DNA of 64,000 nt from Celeribacter neptunius (GCF_900113955.1 NZ_FORH01000001.1:798395-862394); one strand, 5' to 3'. Positions 1-9,364 are shown, counted from the first letter of the stretch. The notes: a model not told the origin generated them from the sequence alone. Numbers and translations are program-made.

Positions 1-1706
1 GGGTGCTGCAGACGAAACAGGCCGGCGCCCTGCGCTTCATCATCGGGCGTGACACCTATGCCGAGGACCGGATCCAGTTCGATCGTCAGGTGCTGACGGA
101 TTTCTATACCTCGCGCGGCTATGTCGATTTTCAGGTGCTGAATGTCGCGGCCGAGTTCTCGCGCGAGCGCAATGCCTATTTCCTGACCTTCGACGTGCGC
201 GAAGGCCAGAAATACAGTTTCGGCAATATCTCCGTGTCGTCCGAGATCGCCGAGGCCACATCCGACGACTTCCTGCAGGTCAACAAAATCCGTTCCGGCC
301 AAACCTATTCGCCGCTTGCGGTCGACAACACGGTCGAGCGGATGGAGCGGCTGGCGACCAAGAAGGGCATCGATTTCCTGCGGGTCGAACCGCGGGTGAC
401 CCGCAACGACCGGGCGCAGACGCTCGATATCGAATTCGTGCTGGTGCGCGGGCCGCGGGTCTTTGTCGAACGGATCGACATCGAGGGCAATGCCACCACG
501 CTTGACCGGGTGATCCGGCAGAAATTCAAGACCGTCGAAGGCGACCCGTTCAACCCGCGGCAAATCCGCGAGGCTGCGGAACGTATCCGCGCCTTGGGCT
601 TCTTCTCCAATGCCGATGTGAACGCGCGTCAGGGCTCCTCCGAAGAGCAGATGATCGTCGATGTCAACGTGACCGAGAAGCCGACCGGCTCCTTCACCTT
701 CGGCGGCAACTATTCCGTCTCCGACGGCGCCAATCTGATCGCGTCCTTCAGTGAAAAGAACTTCCTGGGCCGTGGCCAGACCCTGTCGTTCAACCTGACC
801 ACAGATGTTGACAATGGCTCGCTGAGCTTCAACTTTGTCGAGCCGGCCTTTCTCGGCCGCGATGTCGCCTTTGGTCTCTCGGCCGGGCTCGGGACGTCGC
901 AGCCCTCCTATGCCGAACACGAGCAGCGCCGCGCCTTTGTCTCACCGCGCCTGACTTTTCCGGTGTCCGCCAATGGCTCTCTGACCGTCAATTACCGCGG
1001 CGAGCTGCGCGAACTTGTCGATGCCAGCGAGGGCGCGATCACCTTGCCCGCCACGATCCAGACCGATATCGCGGCCGGGCGCGAGACGGTGCACAGTCTC
1101 GGCTATTCCTACAGCTTCGACACCCGTCGGTCGGGCTTGAACCCGAATGCCGGCTTCCTGTTCAAATTCGGTCAGGATTACGCCGGCCTCCTTGGCGGCG
1201 ATGTCGAGTATGTCAAAACCTCTGCCGAGCTCACGGGCGAGATGAAAGTCCTCAACGAGGAAGTGACACTGCGCGCCACGGTCGAGGGTGGCGTGATCGA
1301 TGCCGATGGCAATTCGAGCGTGGCCGATCGGTATTTCAACAGCCCTTCGATCATTCGCGGCTTTGAACCGGGCGGCATCGGCCCGCGCGATGACGCGTCG
1401 GGGTTGGCGCTTGGCGGCAATTACTATGCGGTTGCGCGTCTCGAGGCGAATTTCCCGCTCGGCCTGCCGGAGGAATACGGCCTCTCGGGCGGTCTGTTCT
1501 ATGACTACGGCTCCGTCTGGGGGCTCGATGACGTGAGCGGAATCATTGCCGGGTCCGACGATCCGAACTGGCGGTCGGTGATCGGGGCGTCGATCTTCTG
1601 GACCACGCCGCTGGGGCCCTTGCGCTTCAACTTCACCCATGCGCTGGACAAGGAAACCTACGACGAGGAACAGACTTTCGATCTGACCATTTCGACGAGT
1701 TTCTGA
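1..1706 (+). CDS. bamA: Outer membrane protein assembly factor BamA (3' part, 5' end outside window)
   Basis: This is the catalytic core of the BAM complex, which folds and inserts beta-barrel proteins into the outer membrane. The reading frame is already open at the first base, so the signal peptide and first POTRA domains lie upstream. About 567 residues are visible. The first ~230 hold tandem POTRA domains (for example GPRVFVERIDIEGN near residue 155), and the rest is the 16-stranded barrel, with the lid-loop signature GFEPGGIGPRD near residue 450. The chain ends in a C-terminal phenylalanine after alternating hydrophobic residues, the usual beta-signal. The skp-like gene starts one base after the stop, so the two are probably cotranscribed. 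Confidence 0.95.
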   Translation, partial: VLQTKQAGALRFIIGRDTYAEDRIQFDRQVLTDFYTSRGYVDFQVLNVAAEFSRERNAYFLTFDVREGQKYSFGNISVSSEIAEATSDDFLQVNKIRSGQTYSPLAVDNTVERMERLATKKGIDFLRVEPRVTRNDRAQTLDIEFVLVRGPRVFVERIDIEGNATTLDRVIRQKFKTVEGDPFNPRQIREAAERIRALGFFSNADVNARQGSSEEQMIVDVNVTEKPTGSFTFGGNYSVSDGANLIASFSEKNFLGRGQTLSFNLTTDVDNGSLSFNFVEPAFLGRDVAFGLSAGLGTSQPSYAEHEQRRAFVSPRLTFPVSANGSLTVNYRGELRELVDASEGAITLPATIQTDIAAGRETVHSLGYSYSFDTRRSGLNPNAGFLFKFGQDYAGLLGGDVEYVKTSAELTGEMKVLNEEVTLRATVEGGVIDADGNSSVADRYFNSPSIIRGFEPGGIGPRDDASGLALGGNYYAVARLEANFPLGLPEEYGLSGGLFYDYGSVWGLDDVSGIIAGSDDPNWRSVIGASIFWTTPLGPLRFNFTHALDKETYDEEQTFDLTISTSF

Positions 1707-1707
1707 C

Positions 1708-2409
1708 ATGCGTTTGCTCTGGGCCCTTGCCGCGATCTGTTGCCTGACGGGCACCGCGCTCACGGCGCAGGATGTGCCACAGGGCAATGCGCAGGGCGGT
1801 CCCCAAGACAGTCCCCAAGGCGAGGCGACAGATCCGGCATCCGCCGCCGGCTCCGTGCGCAACGGCAAACTGATCTTTCCGGTTCTGGTCTTCGATCGGG
1901 CGCGTGTCCTGTCGCAAAGTCAGGCCGGGCAGGATCTGGAGGCCCGGGCCGAGGCGGAACGCTCCGCACTCCTGGCGGAGAACGACAAGATCTATGCCGA
2001 CTTGGAGGCCGAGGAGCAGGCGATCGCCGATATGCGCGACAGCCTGTCCGATGAGGATTTCAAAGCCCGCGCTCAGGCGTTTGATGCCAAAGTGACAGAG
2101 GTGCGCGCCGAGCAGGATGCCAAGGGCAAAGAGCTTCAGACCTTTTACGACACACGTCTGGCGCAGCTCGAACAGGATATGAATGGCGTGCTCACCGGCA
2201 TCGCCCGCGACTATGGCGCGGTGCTGATGTTCGAGCGCGGCCAAGTCTATCTGATGAGCGGCGCCATCGATGTCTCTGCCATTGCCATTGACCGGCTCGA
2301 TGCGCGCGACGATGACGAAGCCGCAGCCGAGGACACCACGGAGAGCACGGTGGAGGACACAGTTGAGGACAGTGGCGGGCCCAAGGAAGCGAACCCGGCG
2401 CAGGAATAG
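1708..2409 (+). CDS. OmpH/Skp-family periplasmic chaperone
   Basis: Likely a periplasmic holdase that escorts unfolded outer-membrane proteins to BamA. The 233-residue product begins with a Sec signal peptide (MRLLWALAAICCLTG...). A low-complexity Gln/Gly/Pro linker follows, then a short beta segment (GKLIFPVLVFDRARVL). A long charged helical region (~residues 70-165) is expected to form the coiled-coil tentacles of Skp, and a closing segment (GAVLMFERGQVYLMS) matches the end of the family core. The last ~40 residues form an acidic tail absent from E. coli Skp. The gene directly follows bamA, as in many proteobacteria. Unlike in E. coli, no lpxD follows before fabZ. Confidence 0.85.
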   Translation: MRLLWALAAICCLTGTALTAQDVPQGNAQGGPQDSPQGEATDPASAAGSVRNGKLIFPVLVFDRARVLSQSQAGQDLEARAEAERSALLAENDKIYADLEAEEQAIADMRDSLSDEDFKARAQAFDAKVTEVRAEQDAKGKELQTFYDTRLAQLEQDMNGVLTGIARDYGAVLMFERGQVYLMSGAIDVSAIAIDRLDARDDDEAAAEDTTESTVEDTVEDSGGPKEANPAQE

Positions 2410-2688
2410 GGCGCAAGGAGACGGGTGCGCGCCGGTCAAGCCGGTCCCGTCCCGGTGCATCTGGCCGCAGCCTGTGGGTTTGACGACACTTCCGCATCGG
2501 CCATGCTTGTCACATGGGAGCGCTGTTGATAGGAGTGTACGACGAAAATTCGACCGGTTCCGCAAGGCGCGCGGTCGCTGCGTGGTTCTCTCGCTCCGCG
2601 ACACGCGGAGATGACAGTGACGATCGACAGCAAACAAGAACGACCAAGAAAGACATAGGTCCAAGATCAGAAGGCCCGGGGAAGAGAC

Positions 2689-3156
2689 ATGACCGAGAGC
2701 ACCACCATCAAAACCGCCGATATCGACCTGATCCAGCGCATCCTGCCGCATCGCTACCCGTTTTTGCTGGTGGATCGTGTGATCGAGATCGACGCCCCCA
2801 ACAGCTGTATCGGCATCAAGAACGTCACGTTCAACGAGCCGCATTTCCAGGGCCACTTTCCGGGCGAGCCGGTGATGCCCGGTGTCACCATCGTCGAAGC
2901 CATGGCCCAGACCGCCGCCGTGATGGTCGGGGTCCACATGGATCTCGCCGACAAGGAATTCAACGTCTATTTCATGAATATCGACGGGGTGAAATTCCGC
3001 CGCAAGGTTGTGCCGGGCGATCAGGTGAAAATGCATGTCACGGTGAAACGCGGAGGCGGCAAGGTCTGGAAATTCGACGGCCGCGCCGAGGTCGATGGCG
3101 AATTGGCCTGCGAGGCCTCGTTTACCGCGATGATGGACCTGACCCCGAGATCGTGA
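2689..3156 (+). CDS. fabZ: 3-hydroxyacyl-[acyl-carrier-protein] dehydratase FabZ
   Basis: Dehydrates (3R)-hydroxyacyl-ACP in the fatty-acid elongation cycle and competes with LpxA for hydroxyacyl-ACP. The product has 155 residues, normal for the family, with a hotdog fold. The opening motif [12 protein letters not shown] (~residues 19-30) is diagnostic. The catalytic pair is His56 in [11 protein letters not shown] and Glu70 in VTIVEAMAQ. The ATG follows GGGGAAGAGAC-type purine-rich sequence ending just before 2689. A 279-bp gap separates it from the skp-like gene, so it may have its own promoter. lpxA starts 34 bp downstream. Confidence 0.97.
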   Translation: MTESTTIKTADIDLIQRILPHRYPFLLVDRVIEIDAPNSCIGIKNVTFNEPHFQGHFPGEPVMPGVTIVEAMAQTAAVMVGVHMDLADKEFNVYFMNIDGVKFRRKVVPGDQVKMHVTVKRGGGKVWKFDGRAEVDGELACEASFTAMMDLTPRS

Positions 3157-3190
3157 GCCGGTCCCGTAGGTCATTCTGGAAGGACAGACG

Positions 3191-4003
3191 ATGAGCACTA
3201 TTCATCCCGGGATTGACCCGAGTGCAAAGATCCATTCCTCTTCGGTGATCGAAGAGGGCGCGGTGATCGGCGCAGATGTCGAGATCGGGCCATTTTGCCT
3301 GATCGGCCCCGAGGTGAGGTTGCACGACCGTGTGGTGATCAAATCCCACGCCGTGGTGACCGGCGACACCGAGATCGGCGAGGACACCACGGTGTTCCAA
3401 TTCGCTTCGATCGGCGAGATCCCTCAGGATCTCAAGTTCAAGGGCGAAAAGACCAGGCTCGTGATCGGCAAGCGCAACCGCATTCGCGAATATGTCACCA
3501 TGAACACCGGCACCGAAGGCGGCGGCGGCGTCACCCGGATCGGCGATGACTGCCTGGTGATGGCCTGCGCGCATGTCGCCCATGACGTGCAGATCGGCGA
3601 CCGGGTCATTCTGGTGAATTCGGTGGCCGTCGCCGGCCATTGCGTGATCGAGGACGATGTCATCGTCGGCGGGCTCTCGGGCATCCACCAATTCGTGCGG
3701 ATCGGGCAGGGCGCCATCATCGGCGCGCTGTCCATGGTCACCGCGGATGTGCTGCCGCATGCGCTGGTGCAGGGGCCGCGCGGTGAATTGGACGGGCTCA
3801 ACCTCGTCGGGCTGAAACGCCGCGGGGTCGCCCGCGACGATATCAACCAGCTGCGCGCCGCCTTTCAGATGCTGAAACAGGGCGAGGGCTCGTTCAAGGA
3901 TCGGGCTCAGCGGCTCGAGGAAGATTTCGACAGCGATTATGTCGCGCGCATGGTAGCCTTCGTCATGGGCGAAAGCGACCGTGGTTTCCTGACCCCGAAA
4001 TGA
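3191..4003 (+). CDS. lpxA: UDP-N-acetylglucosamine acyltransferase LpxA
   Basis: First enzyme of lipid A synthesis: it transfers an R-3-hydroxyacyl chain from ACP to the 3-OH of UDP-GlcNAc in the cytoplasm. The product has 270 residues. The first ~190 show imperfect hexapeptide repeats that form a left-handed beta-helix, for example IHPGIDPSAKI, AVIGADVEIGPF and VIEDDVIVGG. The catalytic His is in the AHVAHD motif (His131). The C-terminal ~75 residues are helical, as expected for the trimeric family. An AGGACAGACG purine stretch precedes the ATG. It lies between fabZ and lpxI. Confidence 0.96.
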   Translation: MSTIHPGIDPSAKIHSSSVIEEGAVIGADVEIGPFCLIGPEVRLHDRVVIKSHAVVTGDTEIGEDTTVFQFASIGEIPQDLKFKGEKTRLVIGKRNRIREYVTMNTGTEGGGGVTRIGDDCLVMACAHVAHDVQIGDRVILVNSVAVAGHCVIEDDVIVGGLSGIHQFVRIGQGAIIGALSMVTADVLPHALVQGPRGELDGLNLVGLKRRGVARDDINQLRAAFQMLKQGEGSFKDRAQRLEEDFDSDYVARMVAFVMGESDRGFLTPK

Positions 4004-4016
4004 GAGGAGCAAGGCC

Positions 4017-4799
4017 GTGACCCGGACCGCGATCATAGCCGGGGCGGGCTCTCTGCCGAAACTCCTGGCGGAGGCGCTGGTCTCCCCGGTCTATGTGACC
4101 TTCGATGACATCGAAGTGCCCGAGGGGCTCGACCGCCTTCCGGCGCGGATCGAGAAACTCGGCAAGCTGTTCAAGGAATTGAAAGCCATGGACGTGGGCG
4201 CGGTGACCTTTGCCGGCGCCATGGCGCGGCCGAAGGTGAACCCGGTGAAGCTCGACCGGCACGCGCTCAAACTCGCCATGTCGCTGGGCAAGGGCGATGA
4301 CGCGCTGCTGCGCGAGGTGCTTGCCCTGTTCGAATCCCAGGGCTTTCTGGTCCGCTCGGCGACGGAAATCCGGCCTGATCTGTTGCTGGCACCCGGCACG
4401 CTCTGGGGCCGCAAACCGTCGAAACAGGACGAGGAAGACGCGACGCGCGCGCAGGCGGTTCTGGATGCGCTTTCGCCACTGGATGTCGGGCAGGGTGCGG
4501 TCTGTGCCGGTGGCCAGATGCTCGGCATCGAAACTGTGCAGGGCACGAATGCGATGCTGGGCTTTGTCGCCGAGACACCGGCCAAGCTACGCCGCGACAA
4601 GGGTGTTTTCGTCAAAACCCCGAAACGCGGTCAGGAGCTGCGCATCGACATGCCCACCATCGGCCCGGACACGGTCGAGGCGGTGATCGAGGCGGGGCTG
4701 GGCGGTATCGTCATCCCCGGCGGAAAGCTGATCGTGCTGGATCAGGATCGGGTAAAGACCCGTGTCGAGGAGGCAGGTCTCTTCCTGAAAGCCCGATGA
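4017..4799 (+). CDS. lpxI: UDP-2,3-diacylglucosamine pyrophosphatase LpxI
   Basis: Hydrolyses UDP-2,3-diacylglucosamine to lipid X plus UMP, the step LpxH performs in enterobacteria. The 260-residue product is recognised as the DUF1009/LpxI family by its N-terminal fold (TAIIAGAGSLPKLLAEAL), the central SVARA-like stretch and the C-terminal GLGGIVIPGGKLIVLDQDR. Its position between lpxA and lpxB supports the role. Translation starts at a GTG at 4017, preceded by GAGGAGCAAG. The stop overlaps the lpxB start as ATGA, implying translational coupling. Confidence 0.93.
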   Translation: MTRTAIIAGAGSLPKLLAEALVSPVYVTFDDIEVPEGLDRLPARIEKLGKLFKELKAMDVGAVTFAGAMARPKVNPVKLDRHALKLAMSLGKGDDALLREVLALFESQGFLVRSATEIRPDLLLAPGTLWGRKPSKQDEEDATRAQAVLDALSPLDVGQGAVCAGGQMLGIETVQGTNAMLGFVAETPAKLRRDKGVFVKTPKRGQELRIDMPTIGPDTVEAVIEAGLGGIVIPGGKLIVLDQDRVKTRVEEAGLFLKAR

Positions 4800-5944
4800 G
4801 CATGCCGGCTCTGAAAGTCTTCGTCATCGCCGGTGAGGCCTCGGGCGACAAGCTCGGTGCCGCGGCGATGGAGGGGCTGCGGGCCCTGACCGAGGTGGAG
4901 TTTCGCGGCGTCGGCGGGGAGCGCATGACGGAGTTGGGACTGCAGAGCCAATTCCCCATGTCCGAACTGTCGCTCATGGGGATCGCCGAGATCCTGCCGA
5001 AATATTTCCATCTGAAACGTCGTATCCGCGAGGTGGCGCAGGCGATTCTCGACTGGCGCCCCGATGTCGTCCTGACCATCGACAGCCCGGATTTCTGTCT
5101 CCGTGTCGCCGATCTGGTCAAGGCCGAGAGCGATATCCGCATCTGTCATTACGTGGCGCCGACGGTCTGGGCCTGGCGCCCCGAACGCGCCGCCAAAATG
5201 GCCAGGCGCGTCGATCAGGTGCTGGCGCTTTTTCCCTTCGAGCCGCCCTATTTCGAAAAAGAGGGGCTGCGCTGCGATTTCGTCGGCCATCCGGTCGTCA
5301 CGGAAACCCCCGCCGGCACCGATGAGGTGATGACGCTTTTGCACGATTGCGATCTCGATCGCGGGCCAGCCGTTCTGGTCCTGCCCGGGTCGCGCCGTGG
5401 TGAGGTCAGCCGGCTGGCGCCGATCTTTGGCGCGGCACTCGGTCACTTCGCCAAATCCCACCCGGATGCCGGCTATATGCTCGCCGTGGCGCCGGGTCTG
5501 ATGGACCATGTCAAAGAGGCAACGAAAGATTGGCCGGTCAAGGTCGAGCTGTTCGAGAACAAGTACCTCAAACATGTCGCCTTTCGCGCCGCCGATGTGG
5601 CGCTCGCCGCCTCGGGCACGGTGTCGCTGGAACTGGCCGCCAATGACACGCCGATGGTGATCGCCTATCGGATGAACTGGCTGACCGAGCAGATCGTCAA
5701 ACGAAAACTGCTGATCGACACCGTCACCTTGGTGAATCTCGTCTCGGAGAGCCGCGTCGTGCCGGAATTTTTGGGCCCGGAGTGCATTCCGCAGAAGATC
5801 GCGGCGAGCCTGTCGCATGTGCTCAACACCGGCGAAGACCAGCGTGCCGCGCTCGATCTCACGATGATGCGGCTGGGCCGTGGTGACGAAGCTCCGGGTC
5901 TCAGAGCGGCCCGCGCGATTCTCGACGGGCTCGGGCGAGGCTGA
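4796..5944 (+). CDS. lpxB: Lipid-A-disaccharide synthase LpxB
   Basis: Glycosyltransferase family 19 enzyme that condenses UDP-2,3-diacylglucosamine with lipid X to form the disaccharide of lipid A at the inner face of the membrane. The 382-residue length is normal. The N-terminus KVFVIAGEASGDKLGA is a family hallmark. Other family segments are SLMGIAEILP, IDSPDFCLRVA, HYVAPTVWAWRPERA, LVLPGSRRGEV and ASGTVSLELA. The ATG overlaps the lpxI stop by four bases. It is the last gene of the fabZ-lpxA-lpxI-lpxB group. Confidence 0.97.
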   Translation: MSMPALKVFVIAGEASGDKLGAAAMEGLRALTEVEFRGVGGERMTELGLQSQFPMSELSLMGIAEILPKYFHLKRRIREVAQAILDWRPDVVLTIDSPDFCLRVADLVKAESDIRICHYVAPTVWAWRPERAAKMARRVDQVLALFPFEPPYFEKEGLRCDFVGHPVVTETPAGTDEVMTLLHDCDLDRGPAVLVLPGSRRGEVSRLAPIFGAALGHFAKSHPDAGYMLAVAPGLMDHVKEATKDWPVKVELFENKYLKHVAFRAADVALAASGTVSLELAANDTPMVIAYRMNWLTEQIVKRKLLIDTVTLVNLVSESRVVPEFLGPECIPQKIAASLSHVLNTGEDQRAALDLTMMRLGRGDEAPGLRAARAILDGLGRG

Positions 5945-6040
5945 CGCGCGGCCGCGACCTTGCCGGAAAATCCCTTGTTTTCGGCTCAGATCAAGGCGTC
6001 CTCGCCGAAACCTGTTAGGCTATCGGCGAGGAGGTGTGTG

Positions 6041-6427
6041 ATGTCTGGGAAATTCCGGCGCCTCGCTACCGTGTTGTCGATCTCTCTGGTCACGTTGAGC
6101 CCGGGGGGGCTGTCCGCACAGGCGTTGGTGGAGCAGGGCGCGGAGGTTTCTGCGCCCGGGGATTCGCTGCTCGGAGACCTATTGCCCGGAGATCCGCAGC
6201 GTGGAGAAATGCTTTTTGTTCAAGGTTGTGGGCGCTGCCACCGCGATGTCACGGCCTTCAACATGACCGGATTTACTCCGGAGGGGCTGAGCCGTTTCCT
6301 GCAAGATCATCGGCTCCGCAGCGTCAGCGGGCGCAGCCCTGAGGATTGCGAGGATCTCGCCGCTTATCTTGCGCAAATCTATCCGCAGATCGTGCCTGAG
6401 ACGGAAAACCCCGATTCGGATCGTTAA
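6041..6427 (+). CDS. Small exported c-type cytochrome
   Basis: A 128-residue protein with a signal peptide (~residues 1-27, ending LSAQA) and one haem c site, Cys63-Gly-Arg-Cys-His67. It is therefore probably exported and matured in the periplasm as an electron carrier or a small oxidase-associated cytochrome. I chose the ATG at 6041 because GAGGAGG lies six bases upstream and the signal peptide begins right there; earlier in-frame starts (5960) add an unlikely extension. No conserved distal Met motif is obvious; the only Met after the haem site is in FNMTGF. The gene stands alone between lpxB and a convergent LprI-like gene, so its partner is unknown. Confidence 0.75.
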   Translation: MSGKFRRLATVLSISLVTLSPGGLSAQALVEQGAEVSAPGDSLLGDLLPGDPQRGEMLFVQGCGRCHRDVTAFNMTGFTPEGLSRFLQDHRLRSVSGRSPEDCEDLAAYLAQIYPQIVPETENPDSDR

Positions 6428-6455
6428 TTCTTACACTTATCGAACATCTTGGCGC

Positions 6456-6830
6456 TCAGCGCCGCTGCAAGGCCGTGGTTCGCGCCCGGGTCATTTCCAC
6501 CCGGCAGGATTGAATCGCGATGCCGGTGCCGGAGCCACCGCCATAGGTCGATCCGACAAAGGAACATTGCGCCTCGCGATAGCTCTCCCAGGCCGATTGG
6601 GCCGCATCAAGCGCCGGCAGCGCTACCGCCCGCCCGGTGACATCGCCCAATTCCTTGGCCGCGTCACGGGCAAAGCCCAGTTGCAGCTGCATCGCGCGTT
6701 CGGCCCGGGCGAAGATCTCGGTGACGCAGTTGGAGATTTCGACCTGAGAGCCGAGATCGAGCGAACATTCCAGCGATGGATCAGCCTGCGCCGCGACCGG
6801 CAGGATCAGGAGCAGCGCCAGCCCTCTCAT
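6456..6830 (-). CDS. LprI-like (DUF1311) secreted protein
   Basis: A 124-residue exported protein: signal peptide MRGLALLLILPVAAQA, then a Cys-containing helical domain. It shows the DUF1311/LprI pattern of spaced Cys, AQSAWESYREAQC and a C-terminal segment IQSCRVEMTRARTTAL. Some family members inhibit lysozyme; most have no known role. The start at 6830 lies one base beyond the mnmA stop, so it is probably translated from the mnmA transcript. A longer in-frame reading would run into mnmA and lack the signal peptide at the N-terminus. Confidence 0.75.
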   Translation of the reverse strand: MRGLALLLILPVAAQADPSLECSLDLGSQVEISNCVTEIFARAERAMQLQLGFARDAAKELGDVTGRAVALPALDAAQSAWESYREAQCSFVGSTYGGGSGTGIAIQSCRVEMTRARTTALQRR

Positions 6831-6831
6831 C

Positions 6832-7983
6832 TCAATAGCCGCGCCAGATCCAGCCGCCGCCATAGATGCGCGGGCTTTCCGGATCGTAGAACACACAGGC
6901 CTGACCGGGGGAGACACCTTCTTCGGCGACCACGAGTTCGACCTCGGCCTCGGTTTCCGAAATCGGACGCACGATGGCTTCGCGCGGCGGGCGGGTGGAG
7001 CGCACCTTGACGTCGAGCACCCATTCCTTGCGCGACATGAATGGCTCATCGCCCAGCCAGTTGATCTCGCGCACCGGGATCTTGCGGGTGGCGAGCATCT
7101 CTTTCGGGCCGACGATCACCTGGCGATTGTCGACATCGAGCTTCACCACGTAGAGCGGCTCGGTCAGCCCGCCGATGCCGAGGCCGCGCCGCTGGCCGAT
7201 CGTATAGTGAATCACGCCCTCATGTGTGCCCCGGACATTGCCTTCGTGATCGACGATCTCGCCGGGTTCGGCGGCGCCGGGGCGCAGCTTCTCGATCACC
7301 TGTGCATAATTGCCGTTGGGGACAAAGCAAATGTCCTGACTGTCGGGCTTGTCCGCCACCGACAGCCCGTATTTCGCGGCCAGCGCGCGGGTTGCGTCTT
7401 TGGACGGCAGATGGCCCAGCGGGAATCGCAGGTAGGACAATTGCTCCGGTGTGGTCGAGAACAGGAAGTAGCTCTGATCGCGATTGGGATCGGCTGCGGA
7501 ATGCAGTTCCGGGCCGTTCGCCCCCATGACGCGCTGAATATAATGGCCCGTGGCCATGCAATCGGCGTCGAGATCCTTGGCGGTTTCCAGGAGATCCTTG
7601 AATTTCACGCGTTCGTTGCAGCGAATGCAGGGCACGGGCGTGGCACCGGCGAGATAGCTGTCGGCGAATTCATCGATCACCGCATCCTGAAAAATGTTCT
7701 CATAATCAAGCACATAATGCGGAAACCCCATCTCTTCGGCGACGCGGCGGGCATCATGAATGTCCCGCCCGGCGCAACAGGCGCCTTTCTTGGCCAGGGC
7801 GGCGCCATGATCGTAGAGCTGAAGCGTCACGCCGACGACATCATAGCCTTCTTCGGCCAGCTGTGCGGCCACGACAGAACTGTCCACGCCGCCGGACATC
7901 GCAACGACCACGCGGGTCTGCGAAGGCGGTTTGGCAAAGCCGAGTGAATTCAGCGGGGGCGCGCCGTCGTGAGTCATGAACAA
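6832..7983 (-). CDS. mnmA: tRNA-specific 2-thiouridylase MnmA
   Basis: Thiolates U34 of tRNA-Lys, -Glu and -Gln, using ATP and relayed sulfur. The product has 383 residues. The PP-loop SGGVDSS (residues 30-36) binds ATP. The catalytic cysteines are Cys119 in PCIRCNE and Cys219 in SQDICF. TGHYIQ, YFLF and the C-terminal [11 protein letters not shown] are further family segments. The reading frame begins with about 20 extra N-terminal residues compared with E. coli, so an internal start is possible. It is divergent from sciP, with a 120-bp shared upstream region, and followed immediately by the LprI-like gene. Confidence 0.96.
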   Translation of the reverse strand: MFMTHDGAPPLNSLGFAKPPSQTRVVVAMSGGVDSSVVAAQLAEEGYDVVGVTLQLYDHGAALAKKGACCAGRDIHDARRVAEEMGFPHYVLDYENIFQDAVIDEFADSYLAGATPVPCIRCNERVKFKDLLETAKDLDADCMATGHYIQRVMGANGPELHSAADPNRDQSYFLFSTTPEQLSYLRFPLGHLPSKDATRALAAKYGLSVADKPDSQDICFVPNGNYAQVIEKLRPGAAEPGEIVDHEGNVRGTHEGVIHYTIGQRRGLGIGGLTEPLYVVKLDVDNRQVIVGPKEMLATRKIPVREINWLGDEPFMSRKEWVLDVKVRSTRPPREAIVRPISETEAEVELVVAEEGVSPGQACVFYDPESPRIYGGGWIWRGY

Positions 7984-8103
7984 ATCCTTTATGGAACAGG
8001 CCCGCTATATAAGAAAATTCGAACTATTCTCAAGGGGGACCTTCATTCCCCATTAAGAGGATTGCGTCACAACGGGGGGCAATTCACGAAGAGGGTGAGA
8101 CCG

Positions 8104-8382
8104 ATGTATCTGAAAAAAGTCGATGGACCCCGTGCGGTGACACTTCCCGACGGTTCTATTATGACTCGTGCAGACTTGCCTCCCAAGGAAACGCGGCGCT
8201 GGGTGGCGTCGCGCAAGGCGGCAGTGGTCAAGGGGGTGGTGTTCGGTCTGATTCCCCAAACCGAGGCCTTGAAGACCTATGGTCTGTCGGAGGAAGAGTT
8301 CAATTCCTGGAAAAATGCCATTACGGAGCACGGCGAAGCGGCCTTGAAAGCAACGGCGGTTCAAAAATATAGACAACCCTGA
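8104..8382 (+). CDS. sciP: SciP-family CtrA inhibitor (DUF1153)
   Basis: In Caulobacter SciP is a small helix-turn-helix protein that blocks CtrA-dependent transcription. The 92-residue product has the complete DUF1153 sequence, including PDGSIMTRADLPP, RRWVASRKAAVVKGV and the helical end YGLSEEEFNSWKNAI. The ATG at 8104 follows GAGGGTGAGACC; an in-frame start at 7969 would add 45 residues not seen in the family. It sits 114 bp upstream of ctrA in the same orientation. Regulator and inhibitor are thus physically linked here. Confidence 0.9.
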   Translation: MYLKKVDGPRAVTLPDGSIMTRADLPPKETRRWVASRKAAVVKGVVFGLIPQTEALKTYGLSEEEFNSWKNAITEHGEAALKATAVQKYRQP

Positions 8383-8409
8383 GTTGAATGTGCTAAAAGG
8401 TTAAAATTG

Positions 8410-8428
8410 GTAACGTGCAGTTAACCAT
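8410..8428 (+). promoter_or_regulatory. Predicted CtrA box upstream of ctrA
   Basis: GTAACGTGCAGTTAACCAT fits the alphaproteobacterial CtrA consensus TTAA-N7-TTAA (left half GTAA, one mismatch) and ends in the half-site TTAACCAT. It lies about 70 bp before the ctrA start. This fits the autoregulation known for ctrA in Caulobacter; here it is a sequence match only. Confidence 0.65.
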
Positions 8429-8496
8429 TTTTGACCATCTTCCATATGAACGAGCACGAAAAGAACAATTGGAAGATAGCAACGGAGACCCACGGT

Positions 8497-9216
8497 ATGC
8501 GAATTTTGCTGGTCGAAGACGATCCCACCACCTCGAAAAGCATCGAAATGATGCTGTCCCACGCGAACCTGAACGTTTATTCGACGGATCTTGGGGAAGA
8601 GGGGATCGATCTTGCGAAACTTTATGATTACGATTTGATCCTTCTGGATCTTGGCCTGCCCGACATGAACGGCCATGACGTGCTGCGACAGCTGCGGCTC
8701 GCCCGCGTCGATACGCCGATTCTCATCCTGTCGGGCGCCGATGATACGGAGAACAAGATCAAGGGATTCGGCTTTGGCGCCGATGACTATCTGACCAAGC
8801 CGTTCCATCGCGAAGAGCTGGTCGCCCGGATCCATGCGATTATCCGTCGCTCCAAGGGCCATTCCCAATCCATCATCCGCACCGGCAAGATCGAGGTCAA
8901 TCTCGATGCCAAGACCGTGTCCGTGGGTGGCAAGCCGGTGCACCTGACCGGCAAGGAATACCAGATGCTGGAGCTTCTGTCCCTGCGCAAGGGCACCACG
9001 CTCACCAAGGAAATGTTCCTCAACCACCTCTATGGCGGCATGGATGAGCCGGAGCTCAAGATCATTGACGTGTTCATCTGCAAGCTGCGCAAGAAACTCG
9101 CCAATGCCACCGATGGGGACAATTACATCGAGACCGTCTGGGGCCGCGGCTATGTGCTGCGCGATCCGGATCCGGCCGCGGGTGGCATGGACGAACAGTT
9201 CGCGATCGGCGCCTGA
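8497..9216 (+). CDS. ctrA: Cell-cycle response regulator CtrA
   Basis: OmpR-family response regulator that controls motility, cell-cycle and gene-transfer-agent genes in alphaproteobacteria. The 239-residue protein has a receiver domain (residues 1-~120) starting [10 protein letters not shown], with the phosphoacceptor Asp51 in [11 protein letters not shown] and the switch Lys in DDYLTKPF. A winged-helix DNA-binding domain follows ([38 protein letters not shown]). The ATG at 8497 is the family start; an in-frame ATG at 8431 would add 22 non-family residues. A CtrA box lies upstream and sciP precedes it. Confidence 0.97.
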   Translation: MRILLVEDDPTTSKSIEMMLSHANLNVYSTDLGEEGIDLAKLYDYDLILLDLGLPDMNGHDVLRQLRLARVDTPILILSGADDTENKIKGFGFGADDYLTKPFHREELVARIHAIIRRSKGHSQSIIRTGKIEVNLDAKTVSVGGKPVHLTGKEYQMLELLSLRKGTTLTKEMFLNHLYGGMDEPELKIIDVFICKLRKKLANATDGDNYIETVWGRGYVLRDPDPAAGGMDEQFAIGA

Positions 9217-9364
9217 TCCCCGGATCGGACATGATCCCTCTGTCTGTGATGGCTCGACCTTGTCGGGCTGTCAGCAGTCTATCGTGATGATCCACTGTTC
9301 CGGTGGGTCATTCTGACCGTATGAGTTCGGAACGGTTTTTTCGCTCGTGGAATTCTCTGACTAG

